A program made the position numbers and the translations under genes. This document shows positions 52,210 through 60,651 of a stretch of DNA of 64,000 bases, piece after piece (the stretch's first letter is position 1; each line of letters starts with the position of its first letter). Source of the stretch: Novosphingobium aquimarinum (GTDB taxonomy: Bacteria; Pseudomonadota; Alphaproteobacteria; Sphingomonadales; Sphingomonadaceae); NCBI RefSeq assembly GCF_009746585.1, contig NZ_WRPO01000007.1:62001-126000 (forward strand), given 5' to 3'. The notes below the pieces were generated by a model. That model was given only the letters and a program-made list of their open reading frames with translations, ran no database searches and was not told where the DNA came from.

Positions 52210-52234
52210 TATTTAGACCTGACGTTTTGGTCAA
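52206..52234 (-). promoter_or_regulatory. Sigma-70-type promoter of the efflux operon
   Basis: On the minus strand, TTGACC (52234-52229) and TATGTA (52211-52206) are separated by 17 bases, close to the consensus spacing. The -10 element lies within operator site 1, so TetR binding would block RNA polymerase. Confidence 0.75.
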
Positions 52235-52243
52235 GGCTATTTC

Positions 52244-52259
52244 TGTACCAAGCGGTAAA
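52244..52259. promoter_or_regulatory. TetR operator candidate, site 2
   Basis: TGTACC-AAGC-GGTAAA keeps the same spacer and ten of twelve arm bases relative to a palindrome, exactly 50 bases from site 1 and just upstream of the -35 element. Both sites are preceded by TTC. Confidence 0.7.
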
Positions 52260-52318
52260 TTAGGTGTGATGAGCCCGTTTCAAGGGCTGAACCGCAAATG
52301 AATGAAAATTCTTCGCGG

Positions 52319-52945
52319 TCAGGCGCAGGGCCAGCAAGCCAAGGCAGTCTGAACGATGCGTTTGAGGGATTCGCGATCGGTGCCGCTGGTCGCCTTCACC
52401 GACAGCCCCTGGAGGACAGTCGTCAGGTAATTCGCCAGCCCCTCGGGATCGACATGGTCGGGCAAGTCGCCTTCGTCCCTGGCTTGCTTGAAGCGTGCGA
52501 TCATCGCCTGTTCCGAGGAGCGGCGACGCGCGATCACGTCGGCACGGATGGTTTCCGCTTCGATTCCGCACGGCATCGTGCTGATCACGCCGAGGCAGCC
52601 TTGCGGATCGCTGTCGCCGCAATGCGTTGCGAGCGCGCCATTGAGCATGCGTTCGGCAACGAGGCGCGCGGTCGGTTCCTCGAGTGCGGATCGGACATAG
52701 CAAAGCTTGTCACGCTCATAGAGATCGAGCGCCTTGCGGAACAACGCTTCCTTGTTGCCGAAACAGGCATAGAGGCTGGGCTTCGTGATACCCATGGCTT
52801 CGGTAAGCTCGGCCATGGAGGCGCCATCGTAGCCCTTTTGCCAAAACACGCGCAGCGCGCTGGCGAGGGCCTCATCGGGATCGAACTCCCGGGGACGGCC
52901 TCTCGGCGCGGATCCCGCGCAGGCGGTGGCTGAAGCAGCTTGCAT
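52319..52945 (-). CDS. TetR-family transcriptional regulator of the efflux operon
   Basis: A 208-residue regulator with the N-terminal HTH GRPREFDPDEALASALRVFW, GASMAELTEAMGITKPSLYA (recognition helix) and CFGNKEALFRKALDLY. The C-terminal ligand domain has several Cys (CGDSDPQGCLGVIST, LACWPCA). It is oriented the same way as the efflux operon and lies 389 bases upstream of it, with two 16-bp operators in between. It should repress the pump until a toxic ligand binds. Its own promoter is in the short gap after the YaiI gene. Confidence 0.92.
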   Translation of the reverse strand: MQAASATACAGSAPRGRPREFDPDEALASALRVFWQKGYDGASMAELTEAMGITKPSLYACFGNKEALFRKALDLYERDKLCYVRSALEEPTARLVAERMLNGALATHCGDSDPQGCLGVISTMPCGIEAETIRADVIARRRSSEQAMIARFKQARDEGDLPDHVDPEGLANYLTTVLQGLSVKATSGTDRESLKRIVQTALACWPCA

Positions 52946-53006
52946 AACGTGTTGTATATAATGCGCCGTTCGGGAACGTCCACTGCCAACCCTGAAGCAA
53001 CCGGGT

Positions 53007-53477
53007 TTAGCGGCGGTTCGCCATCCGCGTCAGTTCCGTGTCGAGCACTTGCAGGAACCGCGATCGATCCGATTTGCTGAACGGTCGCGGTCCGCCGATC
53101 TGCTCGCCGCCCGCCCGCAAGTCGCTCATGATCGCCCGAACCGCGACGGCATTGCCGATGGAAGCGCGGGTGAAAGGCTTTCCGGTCGGCGCGATGACGC
53201 TTGCTCCGGTTTTCAGGCAACGCTCGGCCAGGAGGATGTCCGAGGTGATCACGACGCACAGCTCGTGCGATGCTTCGGCGATCCAGTCGTCGGCCGCATC
53301 GAAGCTGTCGTCGACCACCACTCGATCGATGAGGTCATGGATCGGCACTCGAAACCAGTCGTTGCTGACGATGGTGACCGGCACCTTGTGGCGCAGCGCA
53401 ACCTTATAGATCTCGTCCTTTACGGGGCACGCGTCGGCATCGACGAGCACCCGCATCGACCGCTCGGCTTCGCTCAT
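53007..53477 (-). CDS. YaiI/YqxD-family (DUF188) protein
   Basis: A 156-residue protein with the DUF188 features VDADACPVKDEIYKVALRH (N-terminal Asp-rich site) and VITSDILLAERCLKTGA, SDLRAGGEQIGGPRPFS. The Asp residues resemble the metal site of NYN/PIN-like nucleases, so an RNA-related activity has been suggested for the family; function is unproven. Start ATG 53477 overlaps the helicase stop (ATGA), so it is coupled to an RNA helicase; ATG 53456 is an alternative. Confidence 0.9.
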   Translation of the reverse strand: MSEAERSMRVLVDADACPVKDEIYKVALRHKVPVTIVSNDWFRVPIHDLIDRVVVDDSFDAADDWIAEASHELCVVITSDILLAERCLKTGASVIAPTGKPFTRASIGNAVAVRAIMSDLRAGGEQIGGPRPFSKSDRSRFLQVLDTELTRMANRR

Positions 53478-55264
53478 CCGTCCTTCCGACGGCCAGGACC
53501 GGGCTTCTTCTTGTTCTTGGCATAGGGCGGCGCGCCATCGTTCGATCTCTGGGCTTTGCCGGGGCCCTTGCGGTGCGGTTTGGCCTGGTACTTCGGCGGG
53601 CCGCCATGGCCGCCAGGCCGCGCATTCCTTCGGTTCTGCCTTGCGGTTTCGCGAGGCGGTTCCGTCGATTGCACGATCTGGACCGCTTCTTCCTCGGTCT
53701 CGGAACCGGCGGTCCGCTGCAGGGCTTCGCCGAACTTGCCGACGATGGCGCGCGGAACCTGGAAATGGGTCTCGTCCTGCCCGATGCGGATCGCCCCGAT
53801 CTCGTTGCGGGTGATGTGACCACGACGGCACAGCAGCGGCAGGATCCAGCGCGGATCGGCATTCTGGCGCCGTCCGACGTCCATGCGGAACCAGACCACG
53901 TCCTCGAAGCCGGGACGATGCCGTTCCTTCTGCGCTTCGCGCCGTGCCTCGGGCGTGTTCTGGATCAGATCTTCCGGCTCGGGCATCTTGGCGCGGTGCG
54001 CATGCACCAGCATCGCCGCGATGTCTTCCGGGGTCCGTTCGGCGAGCAGGCGCTGGGCAAGCTCGCGATCGGTATCGTTGAGCTCGACCGGCTCGAGCAA
54101 GGTCGCGACCAGGCGCTCGCGATCCTGCTTGGCGATGGCTTCGCGGCTCGGGGCCTCGATCCAGTCCGCCTGGATCTTCGCGCGGTTGAGCATGGCCTCG
54201 ACGCGCCGGCGACGGGGATAGGGAACGATCAGGACCGCCGTCCCCTTCTTGCCGGCGCGCCCCGTGCGGCCGGACCGGTGCTGCAGCACTTCGTCGTCCC
54301 GAGGGATTTCCACATGGATGACGAGAGTCAGCGTCGGCAGATCGATGCCGCGCGCGGCGACGTCGGTCGCGACGCAAACCCGCACACGCCGATCGCGCAG
54401 CGCCTGCAGCGCCTGATTGCGCTCGGACTGGGAGTGCTCGCCCGACAGCGCCACGGCGGTGAATCCGCGCTCCTGCAGAGTCGCGTGCAAGTGGCGCACG
54501 TTGTCGCGCGTCGCGCAGAACAGGATGGCGGTTTCCGCCTCATGGAAGCGTAGCAGGTTGACCACCGCGTTTTCGATCTCGGACGGCGAGACGGTGACGG
54601 CCTGATACGAGATGTCGCCATGGCCGCGGTCGTCGCCCACGGTGGAGATGCGCAAGGCATCGCGCTGGTAACGCCGAGCCAGCGCTTCGATCGGGCGGGG
54701 CATCGTCGCGGAGAACAGCAGCGTCCGGCGCTTTTCCGGCGTCGCGTCGAGGATTTCCTCGAGATCCTCGCGGAAGCCCATGTCCAGCATCTCGTCGGCT
54801 TCATCGAGCACGACCGCCGCAAGCGCGGAAAGGTCGAGCGCGCCGCGCTCGAGGTGGTCGCGAAGACGCCCCGGCGTGCCCACCACGATCGAAGCCCCGG
54901 CCTGCAGCGTGCGCCGCTCCTGCGAGGGATTCATGCCGCCGACGCACGTCGCGATGCGCGCGCCGGTCTTTCCATAAAGCCAGGCCAGTTCGCGACTGAC
55001 CTGCAAGGCCAGTTCCCGCGTCGGCGCGATGACCAGCGCGAGCGGCGTGCGCGAGCGGGGCATCGTCCCGTCGCTGCCGATGAGTTCGCCGGCCATCGCC
55101 AATCCGAAGGCCACGGTCTTTCCTGAGCCGGTTTGGGCGGAGACGACGAGGTCGCGTCCCAGGGCCTGGGGCTCCAGGACCGCGGCTTGGACGGGAGTGG
55201 GGCTGTCATAGCCACGCTCGGCGAGGGCATCGCCGAATAACGACGGGAGGTTTGAAAAGGGCAT
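53474..55264 (-). CDS. DEAD-box RNA helicase (DeaD/DbpA-like)
   Basis: A 596-residue ATP-dependent RNA helicase. All core motifs are present in order: AQTGSGKT (I), PTRELALQ (Ia), GTPGRL (Ib), DEAD in VLDEADEMLDMG (II), SATM (III), ATDVAARGID (V) and HRSGRTGRAGKKG (VI). After the core, a DbpA-type RNA-binding domain (VVWFRMDVGRRQNADPRWIL) is followed by a basic, disordered tail rich in Lys, Arg, Pro and Gly (about 520-596), typical of alphaproteobacterial cold-shock/ribosome helicases. Start: ATG 55264 or GTG 55273. Coupled to the YaiI gene. Confidence 0.94.
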   Translation of the reverse strand: MPFSNLPSLFGDALAERGYDSPTPVQAAVLEPQALGRDLVVSAQTGSGKTVAFGLAMAGELIGSDGTMPRSRTPLALVIAPTRELALQVSRELAWLYGKTGARIATCVGGMNPSQERRTLQAGASIVVGTPGRLRDHLERGALDLSALAAVVLDEADEMLDMGFREDLEEILDATPEKRRTLLFSATMPRPIEALARRYQRDALRISTVGDDRGHGDISYQAVTVSPSEIENAVVNLLRFHEAETAILFCATRDNVRHLHATLQERGFTAVALSGEHSQSERNQALQALRDRRVRVCVATDVAARGIDLPTLTLVIHVEIPRDDEVLQHRSGRTGRAGKKGTAVLIVPYPRRRRVEAMLNRAKIQADWIEAPSREAIAKQDRERLVATLLEPVELNDTDRELAQRLLAERTPEDIAAMLVHAHRAKMPEPEDLIQNTPEARREAQKERHRPGFEDVVWFRMDVGRRQNADPRWILPLLCRRGHITRNEIGAIRIGQDETHFQVPRAIVGKFGEALQRTAGSETEEEAVQIVQSTEPPRETARQNRRNARPGGHGGPPKYQAKPHRKGPGKAQRSNDGAPPYAKNKKKPGPGRRKDG

Positions 55265-55625
55265 TGAACTCACATTTTAAGGCTCGGCGCGCGAAATTGC
55301 GCGACCAGCGGCCGTCGGATCGATGGGGCAGCGGCCGGCTGCACGAGACTTCGCATGTGCCCGGCCAGTCCATCGCATCGACAGCTCCGCCGGCCTCCTA
55401 CATGTTTGTGACGCGTTTGGCTTCGAAAGATTTCGAAGAAAATTCCAGGCCCTGCCTAAGCCCGTCTTGCTCCCCACGCGGAACAGCGGGACTTGCGCAC
55501 CACTGCGGCCCCCGCTCGCCATCGCGACGCCCTCGCATCGAAGCGTGCCCATGTCGGCGAAGTGCAACGAGGGTTGCCCGTCCCGAGCTGCTGCGGAAAA
55601 ATGCAAATAAACATTCTTCAATATA

Positions 55626-55635
55626 TGCATTTGCA
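55626..55635. promoter_or_regulatory. MarR operator candidate O4
   Basis: TGCATTTGCA is the exact complement of the core TGCAAATGCA of site O2 (27028-27037). It abuts the -35 element TTGACA of the receptor promoter, so a bound repressor would exclude RNA polymerase. A TGCAAAT half site lies about 25 bases upstream. Confidence 0.55.
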
Positions 55636-55663
55636 TTGACAATGTTGATGGTTGGCGTACGTT
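55636..55663 (+). promoter_or_regulatory. Promoter of the TonB receptor gene
   Basis: TTGACA and TACGTT separated by 16 bases. The -35 is a full consensus hexamer; the -10 is weaker. It lies about 85 bases before the receptor start. Confidence 0.55.
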
Positions 55664-55746
55664 TGCCTCAGAAACTCAAAAAGATTGCATCTGGGGGACC
55701 CGCCGAAACCAAAGTTCCAGGGGGATTTGTGGGCCAATTTATTTCG

Positions 55747-58722
55747 ATGAGAACCGCGTTCAACGCGATCCTTTGCACTGCCAGCTCGACCATCGCCATG
55801 GCGACCGCGGCACATGCGCAAGTTAGTCCTGTGGAGGAGCCGGCAGGTGGCGAGGCCATCGTCGTCACCGGTTCGCGCATTGCGACGCAGAACGTGGAAT
55901 CGGTCAGCCCGATCGCCGTTGTCGGCGAAGAGGAGCTGACGCTCACGGGTACGGCGACTGTCGAGTCGCTGCTCAACACGCTGCCGCAAGTCGTGCCGGG
56001 CGAAGGTGCGTTTACCAATAACGAGACCAGCGCCGCATCCACTCTCGACTTGCGCGGTCTCGGGCCGCAGCGCAATCTCATCCTCGTCAACGGACGGCGC
56101 TTCGTCTTCTTCGACGCGCGCCAGATCGTCGACGTCAATACGATCCCGACCGCGCTGGTGAAGCGCGTCGAGCTCATCACCGGCGGTTCTTCGGCCGTCT
56201 ACGGCTCGGACGCGGTGTCGGGCGTCGTCAACTTCATCCTCAAGGACGACATGGACGGGGTGGAAGCCTCGACCCAGTACGACATCACCGCGGCTGGCGA
56301 TTCCGCGCGCTTCAATCTCGATCTCGTGGCCGGCGCGAACTTCGCCGACGATCGCGGCAATGTCACGGTCTTCTACAACTACTACAACCGCGAGCCGACC
56401 TTTGCCGATGCGCGCGCCCGTTCGGCTTGCTTTCTGGAAGATACCGTCGTCAACGGCTCTCCGGCGCTCGCCTGCGGCGGTAGCGCGGGCATCCCGAACG
56501 GTCGCATTGCCGGGCTTCCCGCCGGCGCCGCGCTCAACGCGCGTCCCGGGGTTCAGAGCGCCCTTGCCGCGCTGGGGCTTTCGAACCTGACGTCGAACGG
56601 CTTCAAGTTCGACGATACCGGCTCGCAAGTCAGCCCCTTCGTGGTGCCGGGCGATCGCTACAACTTCAACCCGCTGAATTACCTGCAGCTTCCGCTGGTC
56701 CGCAACCAGTTCGGCGGCATGGCGCACTACGAAGTGACACCGGGGATCGAGGCCTACTTCGAAGGTCTCTACAGCTCGAACCGCACCAAAACGCAGTATG
56801 CCGCGACGCCGGTGACGGGCAGCTATTCGATCCAGGTCGACAGCCCGTTCCTGACGCCCGGTTTGCAGGACCTGTTCCGCGCGCTCGATCAGAGCGAAGG
56901 GACCGTGCAGCTCGATGCGAACAACAACCCGGTGCTGGGTGCCAACGGACGACCCGTCCTGATTCCGGCGGCCACGCGCGGCGACGGCTACACGACCGTC
57001 AGTATCGGCCGCCGTATCGCCGAAGGTTCGACCCGCAACGCGAATTACGATCGCGACGCCTATCGCTTCGTGGGCGGTCTGCGGGGCGACATCGGGTCGC
57101 TCAGCGAAGGCTTCATGACCGATCTGCAGTGGGATGCCTACTACTCCTACGCGAAGTCGAAGAACGTGCTGACGACGACCGGCAACATCGTCGCCTCGCG
57201 CTATGCGCAGGGCGTCACCACGCGCTTCGACGACAACGGCAATCTCGTCTGCGTCAATCCGGCGAATGGCTGCGTACCGCTCAACATCTTCGGCCCGAAC
57301 ATTTCGGCCGAGGGCATCGATTTCATAACCGAGCGGCAAGTCAGCACGTATGAGACCTCGATGAAGGTCGCGACGGCTTCGGTCACCGGGACACTGCTCG
57401 AATTGCCCGCCGGCCCCGCCGGCTTCGCGGCCGGTTTCGAATGGCGCGAGGTTTCCGCCGAATTCAATCCGGCAACCGGCAGCGTCGGACAAGTGGGTGA
57501 GCCGACCTTCGGCGAATACGACATCAAGGAATTCTTCGGCGAGCTTCGCCTGCCCGTATTCACCGGCTTCGAACTGAACGGCGCGTTCCGGTATTCGGAC
57601 TACTCGCTCGACAACGTGAAGGGCGTGTGGACGTACGGCGGCGGCGCGACGTGGCAAGTGTTCGATGCCCTGCGCGTGCGCGGTCAGTACCAACGCGCGG
57701 TGCGTGCGCCGAGCGTGAACGAGCTTTTCTCCGCCCAGTCGCGCGTCTCGGAAGCCGCCAGCGATCCTTGTGCGCTTGCCTCGGCTGCCAGCGATTCCGC
57801 GATCCGAGCGCTCTGCGTGGCGACCGGTGTCCCCAACGGCATCGTCGGCACCAGCGGCGTGCAGCCGAGCTTCCAGGTCTCGGGCATCGTCGGCGGCAAT
57901 CCCGACCTCGAAGAGGAATCGACGGATACCTATACCGTTGGCGCCGTGTTCGAGCCGATGCCGCGTCTCGTCGTTACGCTCGATTACTACAACATCACGG
58001 TAAACGATGCGATCGCGCGGCTGGGTGGTTCGATCAACAACGTCTTCGATCTGTGCTACAATCAGGTGCAGGACGCGAACAGCCCGTATTGCCGTTCGAT
58101 CATCCGTCAGGACGACGGCACGATCGGCACGGGTACGAATGCCGCGGGTCAGAATAGCGGCGTCAGCGTGCTCTTCGCCAACATCGGCAAGATCCAGACC
58201 GACGGTATCGATCTTGGCCTCAGCTACTCGATCCCGGTGGGTATGATCGGCGACAACGAGGCGCTGCTCAACATCTCGACGACGGCGAACTGGCTCAACA
58301 GCTTTGATGTGACCGCGGTGGCGGCGCTGCCCGATCGCGTCAACGAATGCGCAGGCGCGTTCGGCCTCACTTGCGGGGAGCCCTTGCCCGAGTTCAAGGC
58401 GAACACGCGGCTGACGCTCAAGGTGGGCGGCTTCACCGGAAGCCTGCGCTGGCGTTACCAGGGCAAGGTGACCGATGACCGTGTCATTCGTGGCGTCGCG
58501 GCGGCCAGCGCGCTGCCGGTGCCTGAGATCAAGCCGGAGAACTACTTCGACATCTCGTTCAGCTACGACATGGAGCATTACTCGCTGTTCGGCGGCGTGC
58601 TCAACGCGCTGGACAATCACCAGCAATTGATCGGCAGCGCGCAGGAGCAGTTGAACACTTATCCGAGCACGTACGACCCGCTCGGCATCCGCTTCTTCCT
58701 CGGCGCCAAGCTGCGGTTCTGA
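55747..58722 (+). CDS. Large TonB-dependent outer-membrane receptor
   Basis: A 991-residue receptor. The signal peptide (TAFNAILCTASSTIAMATAA, ending AHAQ) starts at ATG 55747; a GTG at 55729 behind AGGGGG is a second possible start, adding six residues. A TonB-box-like EAIVVTGSRI is followed by a plug with LDLRGLGPQRNLILVNGRR and VKRVELITGGSSAVYGSDAV, and a long barrel ending in Phe (GAKLRF). Receptors of this VTGSRI subtype bind large organic ligands such as sugars, oligopeptides or plant polymers. A MarR-type operator in its promoter links it to the aromatic cluster at 22-34 kb. The ligand is unknown. Confidence 0.93.
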   Translation: MRTAFNAILCTASSTIAMATAAHAQVSPVEEPAGGEAIVVTGSRIATQNVESVSPIAVVGEEELTLTGTATVESLLNTLPQVVPGEGAFTNNETSAASTLDLRGLGPQRNLILVNGRRFVFFDARQIVDVNTIPTALVKRVELITGGSSAVYGSDAVSGVVNFILKDDMDGVEASTQYDITAAGDSARFNLDLVAGANFADDRGNVTVFYNYYNREPTFADARARSACFLEDTVVNGSPALACGGSAGIPNGRIAGLPAGAALNARPGVQSALAALGLSNLTSNGFKFDDTGSQVSPFVVPGDRYNFNPLNYLQLPLVRNQFGGMAHYEVTPGIEAYFEGLYSSNRTKTQYAATPVTGSYSIQVDSPFLTPGLQDLFRALDQSEGTVQLDANNNPVLGANGRPVLIPAATRGDGYTTVSIGRRIAEGSTRNANYDRDAYRFVGGLRGDIGSLSEGFMTDLQWDAYYSYAKSKNVLTTTGNIVASRYAQGVTTRFDDNGNLVCVNPANGCVPLNIFGPNISAEGIDFITERQVSTYETSMKVATASVTGTLLELPAGPAGFAAGFEWREVSAEFNPATGSVGQVGEPTFGEYDIKEFFGELRLPVFTGFELNGAFRYSDYSLDNVKGVWTYGGGATWQVFDALRVRGQYQRAVRAPSVNELFSAQSRVSEAASDPCALASAASDSAIRALCVATGVPNGIVGTSGVQPSFQVSGIVGGNPDLEEESTDTYTVGAVFEPMPRLVVTLDYYNITVNDAIARLGGSINNVFDLCYNQVQDANSPYCRSIIRQDDGTIGTGTNAAGQNSGVSVLFANIGKIQTDGIDLGLSYSIPVGMIGDNEALLNISTTANWLNSFDVTAVAALPDRVNECAGAFGLTCGEPLPEFKANTRLTLKVGGFTGSLRWRYQGKVTDDRVIRGVAAASALPVPEIKPENYFDISFSYDMEHYSLFGGVLNALDNHQQLIGSAQEQLNTYPSTYDPLGIRFFLGAKLRF

Positions 58723-58742
58723 GCCAGCACTAACGACCCGGC

Positions 58743-58773
58743 GGCCCGCCCTGCGTTCATCGCAGGGCGGGCC
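58743..58773. terminator. Terminator between TonB receptor and TPR gene
   Basis: GGCCCGCCCTGCG pairs perfectly with CGCAGGGCGGGCC (13 bp, 5-base loop), followed by GTTCTCTTTGTG. Serves the receptor gene and possibly the converging TPR gene. Confidence 0.85.
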
Positions 58774-58790
58774 GTTCTCTTTGTGTCGGA

Positions 58791-60608
58791 TCAGGCCGGA
58801 ACGACGTCGAAGGCGACGGTCAGCCGCGGCTGATCGCTGCGAAACGGCACGGTGCCGTGATAGAGGTACGAGGGAAACAGCGCGAGCAGGCCGGGGCGGG
58901 GCCGTACGATTTGAGCCACCTGGTCTGCAGGGCCGCAATCGAGGTTCGAGCGTCCGAGCACCAAGCAGCCCGCATCGTCTTCACCCTGCGCAATCGTATC
59001 GGGAACCGAGACGTAGTAGCAGGAGCTGATCCAGCCCGCAGGGTGGATGTGACTGAGATGATGGCCCTCGCTCGCCAGCCTCACTGACCACGATCCGGAA
59101 AATCGGAACTGCGCGGACTTGCGCGCAAACAGCGGATGGCTTTCGTCATCCGGCATGCGCGCGATGTAATCCGTGATGGCGTTCTCCAGCATCGCGCGCA
59201 ACGAGCGCAGCAGCGGCTCGCGCCGATCGAGCAATTCGCCCACCGTCTGCGTGCCGTTGCGCAAGGTCTGGTCGAGCGGATGCTGCCGGTGGTGGTGAAG
59301 CTGGCCCAGCAGAGCAGCAAGATCGCGGTTGAATTGGGTAATGTCGGCATAGCCCGGCGGCGGTGCGAGGACGCCGGACCAGACCGTGCGCTCGGCATGG
59401 ATCGCCGCAGGTTCCCGTTCCTCGCCGGTCAAGCGTCGATGGAGTTGATCGAGCGCGATGCCTTGCTGATCGAAGGGCAGAGCGTCGCGCAATGGTTGCA
59501 GGGCGTCGCGGGCTTCCTCGAGCCGTCCCATCTCGAGCAGCAGCCGCACCCATTCGTAGCGCGCGCCGTGATCGGGCGGCGATGCCAGCGCGGCCTTGCG
59601 CAGCGGCGCGATCGCTTCTTCCCGTGCCGGGCCCTTGTGCGTCGCGAGGGCCTGGCCGAGGCGGTAGCATATTTCCGGCGTTTCCAGCCCGCGCGCGATG
59701 GCATCGCGCAGGATGCCAACGGCTTGCTCGACCTGTCCTACCTGACTGAGCTTGGCAGCCAGATCGGCGAGGAGCGGAGTGTCGTCGGGGTTGCGGACGA
59801 GCGCTTGCCCGTAGCTTTCGAGGTAACGCTCGCTGTCCCCGTGTTGCCAAAGCAGACGACTGAGAGAGTCGTGCGCTTCGCGCGAGCCGGGGCGCGCCGC
59901 GATGGCCTGGCGATAGGCCGCGATCGCTGCCTCGATCTCACCCAGCTCCTGGCGACAGTGGCCCAGGACGAAGCTGGCCTCATACATGCCGGGGCGCAGC
60001 CTCAGGCACTCTTCCAGCAGCAGCGCCGCATCCTGCGGTCGCCCGCCCAGACGCAGCGCGACAGCCAGGTTGTAGAGCGTGCCCACATGACCGGGGCGCA
60101 GCTGCGCCGCGCGAGTCAGGGCCTCGATCGCCTCGTCATGCTCGCCTTGCGTACGCAGCGCCCGACCCAACGACGACCACGCACGGCCATTCCCCGGCGC
60201 CGCGGTGACCGCCGAGCGGAGCGTCGCGACAGCGGCGTCGGCGGCGCCATCGGCCAGCTCGCATTCGCCGAGCGCGATCCGGGCATCGAGAAAGTCTGGC
60301 GCGAGCGCGAGGGCCGCTTCGTAGGCCTTTCGCGCCGCTTCCCGTTCGCCAAGCGCGAGCAGGGCATTGCCCAGGCCATGCTGCACGTGCGGTTGCGCGG
60401 GGCGGGCGGCAAGCGATTGGCGGAACAGCTCCGCCGCTCCGCGCTGATCGCCTTGCTTGCGCAGCAGCATGCCGGACAATTGCAGGACATCTGCATCTGC
60501 CGGCCAGCGCTCGCGCAGCCGGTCGAGCCGCTGCCGAGCGTCTTTGTCGCGGCCCGCGCGCAGCGCTGCGAGCGCGTCTGCCAGTCCCTGTTGCAATGGT
60601 TCGGTCAC
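58791..60608 (-). CDS. TPR protein with C-terminal putative 2OG-Fe(II) oxygenase domain
   Basis: A 605-residue protein. The first 370 residues are a string of tetratricopeptide repeats (for example AELFRQSLAARPAQPHVQHG and AIEALTRAAQLRPGHVGTLY), about ten in all. The C-terminus (about 500-605) matches the 2OG-Fe(II) oxygenase family seen next to TonB receptors and tryptophan halogenase genes in Caulobacter and sphingomonads: HHLSHIHPAGWISSCYYVS (His/His), then FPSYLYHGTVPF (His) and a final RLTVAFD (Arg). No signal peptide, so cytoplasmic. It converges on the TonB receptor. A protein-hydroxylase or nutrient-sensing role is inference. Confidence 0.85.
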   Translation of the reverse strand: MTEPLQQGLADALAALRAGRDKDARQRLDRLRERWPADADVLQLSGMLLRKQGDQRGAAELFRQSLAARPAQPHVQHGLGNALLALGEREAARKAYEAALALAPDFLDARIALGECELADGAADAAVATLRSAVTAAPGNGRAWSSLGRALRTQGEHDEAIEALTRAAQLRPGHVGTLYNLAVALRLGGRPQDAALLLEECLRLRPGMYEASFVLGHCRQELGEIEAAIAAYRQAIAARPGSREAHDSLSRLLWQHGDSERYLESYGQALVRNPDDTPLLADLAAKLSQVGQVEQAVGILRDAIARGLETPEICYRLGQALATHKGPAREEAIAPLRKAALASPPDHGARYEWVRLLLEMGRLEEARDALQPLRDALPFDQQGIALDQLHRRLTGEEREPAAIHAERTVWSGVLAPPPGYADITQFNRDLAALLGQLHHHRQHPLDQTLRNGTQTVGELLDRREPLLRSLRAMLENAITDYIARMPDDESHPLFARKSAQFRFSGSWSVRLASEGHHLSHIHPAGWISSCYYVSVPDTIAQGEDDAGCLVLGRSNLDCGPADQVAQIVRPRPGLLALFPSYLYHGTVPFRSDQPRLTVAFDVVPA

Positions 60609-60651
60609 GTCAGAACGACCATACCACGGCCATCGCGCAAGGGGAGGGGCG

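Larger units (their letters stand above)
51930..52318. other. Regulatory region between TetR gene and efflux operon
   Basis: No gene is seen in these 389 bases. They hold the efflux promoter (52206-52234), two TetR-type operators (52194 and 52244) and a long 5-prime untranslated leader of about 270 bases before the first efflux gene. The leader has C/G-rich stretches that could fold, and I see no short coding frame with a good ribosome site. Confidence 0.6.
55265..55746. other. Long intergenic region between helicase and TonB receptor
   Basis: No gene is seen in these 482 bases, although the receptor frame is open through much of it. The first half is G+C-rich and featureless. From about 55600 it becomes A+T-rich and holds a TGCAAAT half site, the MarR-type palindrome TGCATTTGCA at 55626-55635, and a promoter TTGACA (55636-55641)-16 bases-TACGTT (55658-55663). 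A ribosome site AGGGGG lies near 55719. Confidence 0.6.

Noticed and set aside
53478..54377. Upstream extension of the YaiI gene across the helicase
   Set aside because: It reads through helicase code in another frame; the coupled ATG at 53477 is well placed.
55618..58938. Very long open frame antisense to the TonB receptor (about 1100 residues)
   Set aside because: High-G+C codon bias keeps the opposite strand open. The translation is low in hydrophobic structure, rich in Arg/His/Asp and has no recognisable motif, while the forward frame is a clear receptor.
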